A stretch of DNA of 64,000 nucleotides from an uncultured Robinsoniella sp. (lineage in GTDB: Bacteria; Bacillota; Clostridia; Lachnospirales; Lachnospiraceae). Position 1 is the first letter of the stretch, and every line of letters begins with the position of its first letter. This document shows positions 36,356 through 44,518 of this stretch, in pieces. Below the pieces are notes generated by a model. It had not been told where the DNA came from and did not search any database. It saw only the letters and a program-made list of their open reading frames with translations. The stretch spans positions 62,001 to 126,000 of the forward strand of contig UQCR01000004.1 in assembly GCA_900539655.1 (NCBI GenBank). Reading direction: 5' to 3'. A program made the position numbers and the translations under genes.

Positions 36356-36946
36356 TTAACTGCATACCGCACGAAATGTCATGTCCCTGGTTACTATAAC
36401 TTTATTGAAATCACCATTCCATGCCGTATCATCTGTCAATTCCCACCGGATTAAATCTGCTGGCCCAGGTTGGGGTGCCATCAGGCGTCCTTCATGATAG
36501 ACCTGAATCTGGCGAAACAGTGTTCCATCTTTATTTAAAAATGTGATCTGGTAGAACCGGTCATTAGGATCCTGAAACTGTTCATAAATCACTGTTTTTC
36601 TGACCGAGATCTCCCCCACCTTCCCTGTAAATGTTTGAAAGCGTTCTACTGCCTCCACATCCATGCAGCCATTTTCAATGTCTACATTTATAATATGTAT
36701 ATCAATATCTGCATCGCTGGATATCTGAGCAAATAAATTCCCGGTAAGATCGGCTATCATCTCTTCCTGGTCTCCTATCGTATATGTATGATCCAGATAT
36801 TTAACTTCCATTGTCTGTTCTATTGCATTTGAAAGACTCTTTTCCAGTTCTGATTTTCTGATGCTTCTTCCTGCTACGGTGTAAATAATACTACCCGTCA
36901 AAAGTAAAATCAAAATACTGATAAACGTTATGATTCCCGCTTTCAT
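36356..36946 (-). CDS. Minor pilin-like membrane-anchored protein
   Basis: An N-terminal hydrophobic helix (about residues 5-27) starts right after a two-to-four-residue basic leader, followed by a 165-residue extracellular domain of alpha-beta character (VKYLDHTYTIGDQEEMIADL, then beta-rich). The layout suits a minor or pseudopilin of a Tad system. No known domain is recognised. It lies 11 bp downstream of the TadE-like gene and 11 bp upstream of the giant exoprotein gene, so it may couple pilus and adhesin. Confidence 0.75.
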   Translation of the reverse strand: MKAGIITFISILILLLTGSIIYTVAGRSIRKSELEKSLSNAIEQTMEVKYLDHTYTIGDQEEMIADLTGNLFAQISSDADIDIHIINVDIENGCMDVEAVERFQTFTGKVGEISVRKTVIYEQFQDPNDRFYQITFLNKDGTLFRQIQVYHEGRLMAPQPGPADLIRWELTDDTAWNGDFNKVIVTRDMTFRAVCS

Positions 36947-36957
36947 ATACTCCTCCC

Positions 36958-37293
36958 TTATCTTGCATAGCCGCGTATTGTATGTTGCTCATTGGTTATA
37001 TTTAAAATACCTATATCATAGTTATAGTTAAGAACCACTTCGGCTGTTTTTTTATGGTCCTCTATTTCATAAGGCATTATTGGTTCAAGAACATATCCCT
37101 TACTAGCCGCATCGGTATATAAACTATCTATTATATCCTGATTAAAATTACTGGCTTCCAGTTCATTAATAACGGATGCATGATAATCTCTTGCATTCGC
37201 CGTATTTATAGAAGCTGTGATATAAGCAGTTCCTGAAATCGCAAGCAATGCAAATGTAATGATAATCATGAAAAATTCAACTATTCCTTTCAT
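36958..37293 (-). CDS. TadE/TadF-like small membrane protein
   Basis: 111 residues: MKGIVEFFMIIITFALLAIS forms a short leader plus membrane helix with an EF pair at the helix start, recalling TadE/TadF pseudopilins. A soluble tail of about 80 residues follows (DIIDSLYTDAASKGYV, EVVLNYNYDIGILNI). It sits in a tight gene series between a 34-residue pilin and a minor pilin. Membrane topology is sure; family placement is likely. Confidence 0.75.
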   Translation of the reverse strand: MKGIVEFFMIIITFALLAISGTAYITASINTANARDYHASVINELEASNFNQDIIDSLYTDAASKGYVLEPIMPYEIEDHKKTAEVVLNYNYDIGILNITNEQHTIRGYAR

Positions 37294-37314
37294 ATACTCT
37301 CCCTTATCTTAAAT

Positions 37315-37419
37315 TTAGTACGACAAAGCCTGCATCACTGCCCACAGTATCTTTATCATTGATAAACCGATTATAACAATTGCCGCTGTCTGTCCATATT
37401 CTTCTAAGATATCCTTCAT
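37315..37419 (-). CDS. 34-residue Flp-like pilin
   Basis: MKDILEEYGQTAAIVIIGLS and 14 further residues make a single-helix peptide. The MK-x3-E-Y start is the same as in the other small pilins of this operon. GGAGG lies 4-5 nt upstream of the ATG, and spacings to both neighbours are short (38 and 21 bp). The conserved head plus a good ribosome-binding site make this a real gene despite its size. Confidence 0.8.
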   Translation of the reverse strand: MKDILEEYGQTAAIVIIGLSMIKILWAVMQALSY

Positions 37420-37457
37420 AAATACCTCCATCCTAAAAGTTCTCTTATTACCAGGCT

Positions 37458-38582
37458 CTATCCTTTTATTCCCATATACCTCACCTGAGATCCATTCATC
37501 TTTATATTTTCCTGTATAACCATCTCTTTTATAGTTGAGCTATTGATTTCACTGGCTGCATATAATTTCAGGGAAACTCCGCCTGTCTGGCTTGCCGTCA
37601 AATCCAAACAGTCCTGATAACTTAATGGGTCTGCTTCAATTAACAATTCTCCCCGAAGTTTTTCACACCCCGCAAAAGCTTCATCCATGATACTTACGGA
37701 TGAAAAGACAGGCCCCATAGAAGTCATTTCCTTACATCCTTTAAACGCCTGGCTGATATTTTCCACTGTATTTTCGATAAATCCATACTTGATTGTCGTA
37801 CAATTTTGAAAAGTTCCCTGCATTTTACGTACACCATGGAATCGTGGAATCACTTCCAGCCTGTTACATTCACTGAACCAGTAACTGACATCTTCTGTCC
37901 GGACGGTCTGTGCAATCTCGCACTCCGTTATCAGATCCCTGTAATTCTTGAGCCATGGTATCTGGTCAGCACTTCCATACTCCTTTGCCGTTCCTTCCCC
38001 ACTAATAGTTAGTACATAGCGTTTCCCGGGATTTCCATTTATCTCATAAGCATATTCGAATATACCTGCCGTTACTGTTCCCGGTACTTTACCAATATCC
38101 CATTCTTCCAATTGCTTCGCTGCTTCCAGGCTCTCTGAATTATTTACGACTGCGATGGCAAACTTCTTTTTTGCAGTAAGCCCCTGGGAATCCTCTACTC
38201 GAAACAAAAAAGACATCGTGCCAAACTGAACTGCCCTGATTTCATAGTCAGATGATACCGGAGTCCCATCCTGCAGATAATACCGGATATTCTCCTTTAA
38301 ATCATTTCCATCAGCATCCACTGCACGCACCACCAAATCACGAATCAAAATCTTATCTCCCAGCCTTAACTGAGGGGAACAAAATATAAACTTCGGTTTT
38401 TCTCTTTTGGAGAGACTAACCAGCATATGCTTTGTAAATTCATTTCGAACGTCTGGATTTGCCGGCTTAAGCTGATCCACCATATCCATAAATGCTCCCT
38501 GAAACATTAGAATCATCATACAGATAACTCCAATAATTGCTATGATAATAACTTTCCCATACTCCTGTATAAATACCTTCAT
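37458..38582 (-). CDS. Flp-type pilin helix fused to an LRR/adhesin domain
   Basis: 374 residues. The first 35 (MKVFIQEYGKVIIIAIIGVI onward) repeat the Flp-like leader-plus-helix of the small pilins. Residues about 55-150 look like an Ig/cadherin-type beta domain (VRAVDADGNDLKENIRYYL). Residues about 165-350 are BspA-like repeats (MQGTFQNCTTIKYG, ISQAFKGCKEMTSMG, MDEAFAGCEKLRG). A pilin anchor with a large adhesive head suggests a tip or shaft-decorating pilin. It lies between two tiny pilin genes in the Tad-like operon. Confidence 0.85.
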   Translation of the reverse strand: MKVFIQEYGKVIIIAIIGVICMMILMFQGAFMDMVDQLKPANPDVRNEFTKHMLVSLSKREKPKFIFCSPQLRLGDKILIRDLVVRAVDADGNDLKENIRYYLQDGTPVSSDYEIRAVQFGTMSFLFRVEDSQGLTAKKKFAIAVVNNSESLEAAKQLEEWDIGKVPGTVTAGIFEYAYEINGNPGKRYVLTISGEGTAKEYGSADQIPWLKNYRDLITECEIAQTVRTEDVSYWFSECNRLEVIPRFHGVRKMQGTFQNCTTIKYGFIENTVENISQAFKGCKEMTSMGPVFSSVSIMDEAFAGCEKLRGELLIEADPLSYQDCLDLTASQTGGVSLKLYAASEINSSTIKEMVIQENIKMNGSQVRYMGIKG

Positions 38583-38648
38583 TCCACTGCCTCCCCGAGA
38601 GTGTGTTTCAATTTGATGCCCCGCTGCTTTTGGCGGGATTTGAATGGT

Positions 38649-38804
38649 TTATATTGCTATGCCAAATACCATACTGGAAAATCTTCTCGCCAGTATCTCT
38701 AGAAATCCTCCCTCTTTCAGTCCACTGAGTAAAAACAACAATACCAGCCCTGCAAGAATGATTCCTATCATTACATAAGCATATTCCTCTAATACTGCTT
38801 TCAT
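38649..38804 (-). CDS. 51-residue Flp-like pilin
   Basis: MKAVLEEYAYVMIGIILAGL plus a C-terminal amphipathic stretch (GGFLEILARRFSSMV). It has the operon's shared MK-x3-E-Y head and one membrane helix, and GAGGAGG shortly upstream of the ATG. It lies 12 bp after the TadB/TadC-like gene. Confidence 0.82.
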   Translation of the reverse strand: MKAVLEEYAYVMIGIILAGLVLLFLLSGLKEGGFLEILARRFSSMVFGIAI

Positions 38805-38816
38805 TTTATGCCTCCT

Positions 38817-40307
38817 CTACATTCCCTGGGTTAAATTGAGTAATGACATGAGGAAGACTCCCAGGTCCGTCATCATTTTCAGGGATCCGGTTACCATTGG
38901 GATTAACACCAGCATTCCTGTCCCCGCTGTCTTATCTTCGTTTATCAATCTTTCAGACTTATCTAAAAGACGGTTATTACGCTCTACCAAAAATATAATC
39001 TGCTTTTTAAAATCTTCTGTACCGGATTCAGACATGGAGTACAACATTCGAAGAACCGACTGCACATCCGGTAAATCAAACCCTGACATAAAGCCCAGAT
39101 ATGGTTCAATAGCTGCAGGATTCTTTTCCATTTCATCAACCAGTTTCTGTAAATCATTTCGCAGTACATATGGTGCCTGGTCTACAGACTTGGTTAAAGC
39201 CACCTGTGGATTGTCTGTCTGCAATAGCAGCGACATCTCCATAATCCATATGGGAAATGCCTTATCGACTTCTCTCACCATTCTTTTCTTAGCCAGCTTA
39301 AGTCCCATTCCAGGCTGCATCAGAGCAAAAACAACGGTTGCCGTTCCAATAATCGTAACCGGAATATTTTGAAGCAGAATACCTAAAGCACTGATCATCA
39401 TACAGATTCCAGCCATTATAAAAGATTTTTTTCTTTCCTTTTTGTCATTTGCGTTCATCACCCGGTCATAACATCTTTTAATTTCCTCCTGATTTTCTTC
39501 CAGGTCATTCAGCCAATCCACGCTTAACTTCTTCTGACCAATATACCAGATAACAATATTACTCAAAATCAATAACATAGTTGCTGCCTGGGACAAGCCA
39601 TTATGTAGGGTTTGAAAATCTTTTGGCAGCATAAACATAGTCAAACCGCAGATAAGAAACGAAAGTGCCAGTGAAATAGTTATCTTGACTTTTAAATTGC
39701 TCCGATTCTTCTCCAGTTCATAGACTCTTTCAATCCACATCCTGCGGTCTTCCAACAAGATATCGATAGCACCGCTGAATTCACCGCCAAAGCTTTCAAC
39801 CTTTATTAAAAATTCATGTGCCTGACGCAGCCTGCGGCATCCATAGGATTCCTCCATTTCCAAAAATGCATCCCGGTATAAATCTCCGCTGTCTGCTATG
39901 GGCTTATTCTGAATTGCATCCATGATTTTCAGAATGTGGTCATGCATCTGTCCATCCGGAAATACTGCCAGCGTATCCTGAAGAGATGTCAGGATCTTAG
40001 GCCCTTTGCGAAAGGAATACAGCAGCTGCTCCAGATAATTTGCCACATCCTGAAATCGCTTCTGCTGATACATATTCTGATACGTATTCAAAATAATAAA
40101 GGGGGAAAGAAACAGGGAAAATAGGGATACTGCCAGAATGTAAGGCAGTTGTAATTGATAGAACATACTTATGATAAAGATGCTGACAAGCGCCAGCAGA
40201 TAAAATTTCCAAAAACCCAACAGGGAAAAATGATATCCATACCTGTTTACTTCATATACCAGATTTCTGGGACTAAGCCAGTTAAATATACCCGGTTTTC
40301 GCTTCAT
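38817..40307 (-). CDS. Fused TadB-TadC-like inner-membrane platform protein
   Basis: About 496 residues with two type II secretion F-domain-like halves. First half: membrane helices near 35-80, a cytoplasmic helical bundle to about 225 and two more helices near 230-280. Second half: helices near 320-360, a second bundle (REVDKAFPIWIMEMSLLLQT) and a last helix near 475. In most Tad systems TadB and TadC are separate proteins of about 300 residues each, so this looks like a fusion. The ATG at 40307, 2 bp after the ATPase stop and 6 nt after GGAG, is preferred over the TTG at 40319. Confidence 0.85.
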   Translation of the reverse strand: MKRKPGIFNWLSPRNLVYEVNRYGYHFSLLGFWKFYLLALVSIFIISMFYQLQLPYILAVSLFSLFLSPFIILNTYQNMYQQKRFQDVANYLEQLLYSFRKGPKILTSLQDTLAVFPDGQMHDHILKIMDAIQNKPIADSGDLYRDAFLEMEESYGCRRLRQAHEFLIKVESFGGEFSGAIDILLEDRRMWIERVYELEKNRSNLKVKITISLALSFLICGLTMFMLPKDFQTLHNGLSQAATMLLILSNIVIWYIGQKKLSVDWLNDLEENQEEIKRCYDRVMNANDKKERKKSFIMAGICMMISALGILLQNIPVTIIGTATVVFALMQPGMGLKLAKKRMVREVDKAFPIWIMEMSLLLQTDNPQVALTKSVDQAPYVLRNDLQKLVDEMEKNPAAIEPYLGFMSGFDLPDVQSVLRMLYSMSESGTEDFKKQIIFLVERNNRLLDKSERLINEDKTAGTGMLVLIPMVTGSLKMMTDLGVFLMSLLNLTQGM

Positions 40308-40309
40308 CT

Positions 40310-41389
40310 TCAACTCCAATGTTCATACCTCCCATATACCCGGAAGGGATCTTTGATGTTATCCTGTGCAAACTTTTTCTCAATATTCTGAGGCAGTTCC
40401 ACATTCGTCATCCTGCCGTTTTCAGCAAGCATCATAATTTCATTCACCCCTTTTCTCTCATTCCTGTTATAAATTCCGATTTGTTCAATATACCTCTGTA
40501 TTACTCCTATACTATTAATTCGCTTCTTTAATAAAACTCCAACATTCACAAAAGAATATATATCGTTTTCCATTCGGTCTGCCGAAAAGGAATCTTTCAT
40601 CATATTTTGAATTCTATCCGGCACTTTGCGCACATCATCCGTATGCAGAGTAGTCAGGCAATGGGTACCCGTACTCATCGCCTCCAGCAGATATTTAACT
40701 TCCGTGGATCTGGCCTCTGACAGCATAATCCATTTTGGATTTTGACGAAGGCATGCTTTTATAGCCTTTGTATAGTCAAATAATTTTTCATTTACTTTTA
40801 ATTCCACCGCATCTTTGCCGGGATTAATATCAGCATAATGGATTTCCAGATTATCCTCAATGGTAATTACTCTTTCATTGTCAGCTACAAATCTGGTAAG
40901 ATATTTCAGCAATTCCGTTTTCCCTGAGCCAGGCAGTCCGCACATGATAATATTCATATGAGCTTTTACGGCATTTTCTAAAAATGCCATCATCTCTCCG
41001 GAGCAATATCCGGTCTTTTGCATCAACGGTTCTGTCAGACGCCTGTAGGGGTCTGTTTTCCGGATGGATACAGAACGTCCGGTGCTTGCCACACTTTCAT
41101 GTATAATAGAGATCCGCAACGTTTTCGTCTCTGCCTCCAGCAGATTTTCATTCTTGTTGAAATTAGCGCTGACCGCATTGGACAGGCGCATACTGAACTG
41201 ATTAATAAAATCTGGTGTTACTTCTATATCTTTTGCAAGGAATCTTCCCTTTTCCAGGTGGTCTATCCAGGTATCCCTGCCATTAAAGTTAATGTCGGTT
41301 ACAAGGTCATCTTTCACATACTTTAAGAAAGGACCGTAATTTTCTTCTTTAAAGGTCCAAAAATCATCTGTATTATTAATACTGCACAC
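40310..41389 (-). CDS. CpaF/TadA-like secretion ATPase (VirB11 family)
   Basis: The motor ATPase of the pilus. Walker A is GLPGSGKT (about residue 150), the Asp box ITIEDNLEIHY, Walker B-like PKWIMLSEARS and the His box THCLTTLHTDD. The N-terminal domain (1-120) is CpaF-like (SVSIRKTDPYR). It is somewhat shorter than the 400-450 residues usual for TadA. The start is uncertain: the frame opens with GTG at 41389, closely overlapped by AAAGGAG. It is followed 2 bp later by the platform protein. Confidence 0.9.
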   Translation of the reverse strand: MCSINNTDDFWTFKEENYGPFLKYVKDDLVTDINFNGRDTWIDHLEKGRFLAKDIEVTPDFINQFSMRLSNAVSANFNKNENLLEAETKTLRISIIHESVASTGRSVSIRKTDPYRRLTEPLMQKTGYCSGEMMAFLENAVKAHMNIIMCGLPGSGKTELLKYLTRFVADNERVITIEDNLEIHYADINPGKDAVELKVNEKLFDYTKAIKACLRQNPKWIMLSEARSTEVKYLLEAMSTGTHCLTTLHTDDVRKVPDRIQNMMKDSFSADRMENDIYSFVNVGVLLKKRINSIGVIQRYIEQIGIYNRNERKGVNEIMMLAENGRMTNVELPQNIEKKFAQDNIKDPFRVYGRYEHWS

Positions 41390-41496
41390 TCCTTTCTCTT
41401 CTTATCATGCAGGAACCTAATACAGTCCCTGCATTGTTATTTCCGCTGAAAACGAGCCGGTTGTGCTCGCACATCTCGGTGACTGCCTCAGGAGTC

Positions 41497-41526
41497 AATT
41501 ATCCCGCATTCTGCTGCCGGGTAATT
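41497..41526. other. Intra-operon hairpin after the first pilin gene
   Basis: AATTATCCCG (41497-41506) pairs with CGGGTAATT (41518-41526) just past the stop of the first pilin gene. It lacks a T-run on the minus strand, so it may be a processing or partial-attenuation element that raises pilin over machinery expression. Confidence 0.4.
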
Positions 41527-41533
41527 AACTGCA

Positions 41534-41713
41534 CTACCAGGGCATTTTTATTTGAGGTGGACTGGTGATACCGGATTTGGTAATGAAATTTGTGACGGTG
41601 GCAGCGACTGCTTCACCGATGTAACGTCCCAATGGCGTTGCGAGTAAAACCATAATCAGTGCAATAATTGCAACAATGATGATAATACCATATTCCTCCA
41701 GAAATGCTTTCAT
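41534..41713 (-). CDS. Flp-like major pilin candidate, first gene of the Tad-like operon
   Basis: 59 residues: MKAFLEEYGIIIIVAIIALI, then a second hydrophobic/amphipathic stretch (GRYIGEAVAATVTNFITK) and a short tail. The MK-x3-E-Y head matches the other pilins in the operon. GGAGG lies 9 nt before the ATG at 41713; the ATG at 41719 would be only 3 nt away, so the short leader is favoured. First place in the operon plus a hairpin behind it suit a major pilin. Confidence 0.85.
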   Translation of the reverse strand: MKAFLEEYGIIIIVAIIALIMVLLATPLGRYIGEAVAATVTNFITKSGITSPPQIKMPW

Positions 41714-41780
41714 TGGCATATTCCTCCTTTCTATATTCTTCTATAGAGAATCCCTATATAAAATCAGAGACTGTTCTAGC

Positions 41781-41829
41781 ATTATAATCATTCAAAACTT
41801 AATTTGGGAAAATCTTTGGCGATACGCCA
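41781..41829 (-). promoter_or_regulatory. Putative activator-type promoter of the Tad-like operon
   Basis: A -10 TATAAT (41781-41786, minus strand) lacks a recognisable -35 at the right distance. A perfect palindrome TGGCG-ATA-CGCCA (41817-41829) lies just upstream, centred near -49. Poor -35 plus upstream palindrome suggests dependence on an activator. Confidence 0.4.
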
Positions 41830-41895
41830 GAATTTGTTAAATCAATTAGATGTATATTCACACTTTAACATAAGATATTTTGTTTGTCAATAGAA

Positions 41896-41935
41896 AAAGA
41901 GTGATGTTTTAATTTTATTTATAACATCACTCTTT
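41896..41935. terminator. Terminator overlapping the truA stop codon
   Basis: A perfect 13-bp stem AAAGAGTGATGTT (41896-41908) / AACATCACTCTTT (41923-41935), with T-rich flank on the minus strand. Confidence 0.85.
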
Positions 41936-42673
41936 ATCAGTATATTCTATTTTTACCAGAGTCAGTCCTTCCGGTCTTGCTGTTTCACCAGCTTTCTTCC
42001 GGTCACGGCACTGTAGGATCTCCAGTATATATTCCGGCTCAAAGCTGCCATTTCCTACCCGGATTAAGGTACCTGCAATAATCCTGATCATATTATAGAG
42101 AAATCCATTTCCTCTGACCCGGATTGTAATCAGATCATCCTTCTTCTCTATATCAAGTGAATAGATGGTTCTTACCGTATTTGTAATCTCCGGTTTATGG
42201 GTACAAAGACCTGCGAAATCATGCTCCCCCACCATGTAAGCAGCCGCTTTACGCATTCTTTCCACATCCAGTGGAATATAATAGAACAGAGAATATAAAC
42301 GGCGTACAGGATCCTGAAACCGTTTATTCAGAATTTTATATTCATACGTTTTCACTGTATTGCAGAACCGCGGATGAAAATCTTCCTCCACTTCGCAGGA
42401 ATCCTGAATGCGGATATCAGCTGGAAGCCTGGTATTCATCGCATAAGAAATCTTATCTGCCGGCATTCTTGCACTTGTATCAAATACCGCCACATTACCC
42501 AGGGCATGTACTCCCGCATCTGTCCTGCTTGCCCCGATTACCTTGATCTCTTCCTGCAAAAGTTCAGATAGATGACGATTTAACTCATCCTCAATTGTAT
42601 TTCCATTGGGCTGTACCTGCCAGCCGCAATAATTTGTACCGTCATATGCAACTACCAATTTTACTCGTTTCAT
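41927..42673 (-). CDS. truA: tRNA pseudouridine(38-40) synthase TruA
   Basis: TruA converts uridines 38-40 of the tRNA anticodon arm to pseudouridine. The catalytic Asp lies in GASRTDAGVHALGNVAVFD. FHPRFCNTVKTYEYKI and GNGFLYNMIRIIAGTLIRVG are also typical. The ATG at 42673 has an AGGTG-type site upstream and gives the standard length of about 248; the longer frame adds an unrelated extension. It ends the ecfA1-ecfA2-ecfT-truA series and has its own strong terminator, where rplM would be expected to follow. Confidence 0.96.
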   Translation of the reverse strand: MKRVKLVVAYDGTNYCGWQVQPNGNTIEDELNRHLSELLQEEIKVIGASRTDAGVHALGNVAVFDTSARMPADKISYAMNTRLPADIRIQDSCEVEEDFHPRFCNTVKTYEYKILNKRFQDPVRRLYSLFYYIPLDVERMRKAAAYMVGEHDFAGLCTHKPEITNTVRTIYSLDIEKKDDLITIRVRGNGFLYNMIRIIAGTLIRVGNGSFEPEYILEILQCRDRKKAGETARPEGLTLVKIEYTDKE

Positions 42674-42777
42674 GTTACTTGCACCTACTTTAATTTTTTG
42701 TGTTAATAACTGCTTTCTGACAGCTGCGTCACACACATTGTGGTATTTATATTCCGTTTTACTAATAAATTCCCCGC

Positions 42778-43584
42778 TTATATTTTCACATATAATTTAA
42801 TCAATATCATTTCTGCCAGATACACCAGCAGACAGATATACGCTGCATAATCCTGCTTTTTATAAACTAAAGGTTTCATTTTAGTTCTTCCTTCTCCGCC
42901 ATGATAGCCCCGGGCTTCCATCGCCATGGCAAGATCATTCGCCCTTCTGAACGCGGAGATAAACAAAGGCACCAACAATGGAACAAGATTCTTTGCTTTT
43001 TGAATCAGATTCCCATTTTCAAAATCTGCTCCCCTGGCCATCTGGGCTTTCATAATTTTATCCGTTTCCTCTAACAAGATAGGAATAAAACGAAGTGCAA
43101 TAGACATCATCATTGCCACTTCATGTACCGGTACCCGCAATTTATTCAGGGGACGGAGCCCTTTTTCCATACCGTCTGTCAGCTGATTCGGCGTCGTGGT
43201 CAACGTCATGACGGAAGATCCAATGATCAAAAAGGCAAGACGAAGCGCCATAAATACTGCAGTTTCAATTCCTTCCCGGGTAATTGTAAACTTCCATATC
43301 GTCAGAACCGGTGTGCCTCCTGTTAAAAACAAATTAAAAATAACCGTGATCATTAGCAGTATCATAATTGTCTTCAGACCTTTTATCATGAATTTAAAAG
43401 GTACTTTCGACATTTTTATCACGGCTCCCAGACAAATAGCAGCAAATGCATAAGCAATAAACGACCGTACTATAAATAATGACACGATAAATACAATCGT
43501 ACCCACTAGTTTAGTCCTGGGATCAAGACGGTGAATGGGAGATTTCACCGGATAATATTGTCCTAATGTAATATCTCTTATCAT
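42778..43584 (-). CDS. ecfT: Energy-coupling factor transporter transmembrane protein EcfT
   Basis: The membrane scaffold of group II ECF transporters. Several hydrophobic segments and the two Ala-Arg-Gly coupling motifs (QMARGADFEN, MEARGYHGG) that bind the two ATPases are visible. Length 268 is normal. It lies between ecfA2 and truA. Separate substrate-specific S components elsewhere in the genome would share this module. Confidence 0.96.
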   Translation of the reverse strand: MIRDITLGQYYPVKSPIHRLDPRTKLVGTIVFIVSLFIVRSFIAYAFAAICLGAVIKMSKVPFKFMIKGLKTIMILLMITVIFNLFLTGGTPVLTIWKFTITREGIETAVFMALRLAFLIIGSSVMTLTTTPNQLTDGMEKGLRPLNKLRVPVHEVAMMMSIALRFIPILLEETDKIMKAQMARGADFENGNLIQKAKNLVPLLVPLFISAFRRANDLAMAMEARGYHGGEGRTKMKPLVYKKQDYAAYICLLVYLAEMILIKLYVKI

Positions 43585-43666
43585 ATTTTAACCATTGCAT
43601 ATTACAGGATTGCCTGCAATACTGGCTTCCTTTCCATTTCTCAATTTTCTGCTATAAACTATAGCA

Positions 43667-44518
43667 TTATCTGCCTTTCATGGCTTTCAGTATGGCATCC
43701 CTTGCCTCTTCTACCGTGGTTGCACTGGTATCTATCTTCCAGCCCCTGCTCTCCAGCGCCTTTACGGCATAAGTGACCTGCGGCGCTGCCAGGCCAATCC
43801 CTTCCAACTCTTTATAATGTTGGAATACATGCTTTGGCTTGTCATCAAACATGATTTTTCCTTTGTTCATAACAATAATCCGCTCCACATACCGGGCAAC
43901 ATCTTCCATACTATGGGATACCAGAACAACGGTTATTTTCCGCTCCCTGTGAAGTTTTGCAATCTGATCCAGAATATCATCCCTGCCTTTTGGATCCAGG
44001 CCTGCAGTAGGCTCGTCTAAAATCAGCATTTTCGGCTGCATTGCCAGTATACCGGCAATCGCTACTCTTCTTTTTTGCCCGCCGGATAATTCAAATGGAG
44101 ATTTCTTATAATATTTTTCCTTAAGTCCCACCTGCGAAAGAGCCTCTAACGCCCTGGCTTCTGTCTCCTCCTTTGAAAGTCCCTGATTTTTGGGACCGAA
44201 GCAGACATCGGTAAACACATCAATTTCAAACAGCTGATGTTCCGGGTACTGGAATACGAGTCCTACCTGATTTCTAAGACTGCGCATATCGTATCCATCC
44301 TGATAGATATCCTCCCCGTCATAATAGATTTTACCGGATGTTCCCTTCATAAGGCCATTTAAATGCTGGATCAGCGTAGATTTCCCGGAACCGGTATGAC
44401 CGATAATCCCGATAAACTGCTCATCTGAAATTTCCAGATTAATGTTATCCAGAGCTTTCTTTTCAAATGCTGTTCCTTCACTGTACACATAGCTTAAATT
44501 TTCTATTTTCATTGACAT
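43667..44518 (-). CDS. ecfA2: Energy-coupling factor ATPase EcfA2
   Basis: The second ECF ATPase: Walker A GHTGSGKST, Q-loop VFQYPEHQLFE, signature LSGGQKRRVAIAG, Walker B MLILDEPTAG, switch His LVSHSMED. EYPEHQLF-type Q-loops are typical of EcfA2. Its start overlaps the end of ecfA1 by 10 bp. Length 283 is normal. Confidence 0.96.
   Translation of the reverse strand: MSMKIENLSYVYSEGTAFEKKALDNINLEISDEQFIGIIGHTGSGKSTLIQHLNGLMKGTSGKIYYDGEDIYQDGYDMRSLRNQVGLVFQYPEHQLFEIDVFTDVCFGPKNQGLSKEETEARALEALSQVGLKEKYYKKSPFELSGGQKRRVAIAGILAMQPKMLILDEPTAGLDPKGRDDILDQIAKLHRERKITVVLVSHSMEDVARYVERIIVMNKGKIMFDDKPKHVFQHYKELEGIGLAAPQVTYAVKALESRGWKIDTSATTVEEARDAILKAMKGR

Noticed and set aside
11726..41926. Prophage or integrative conjugative element
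   Set aside because: No integrase, relaxase, phage structural genes, tRNA target or flanking att repeats were seen.
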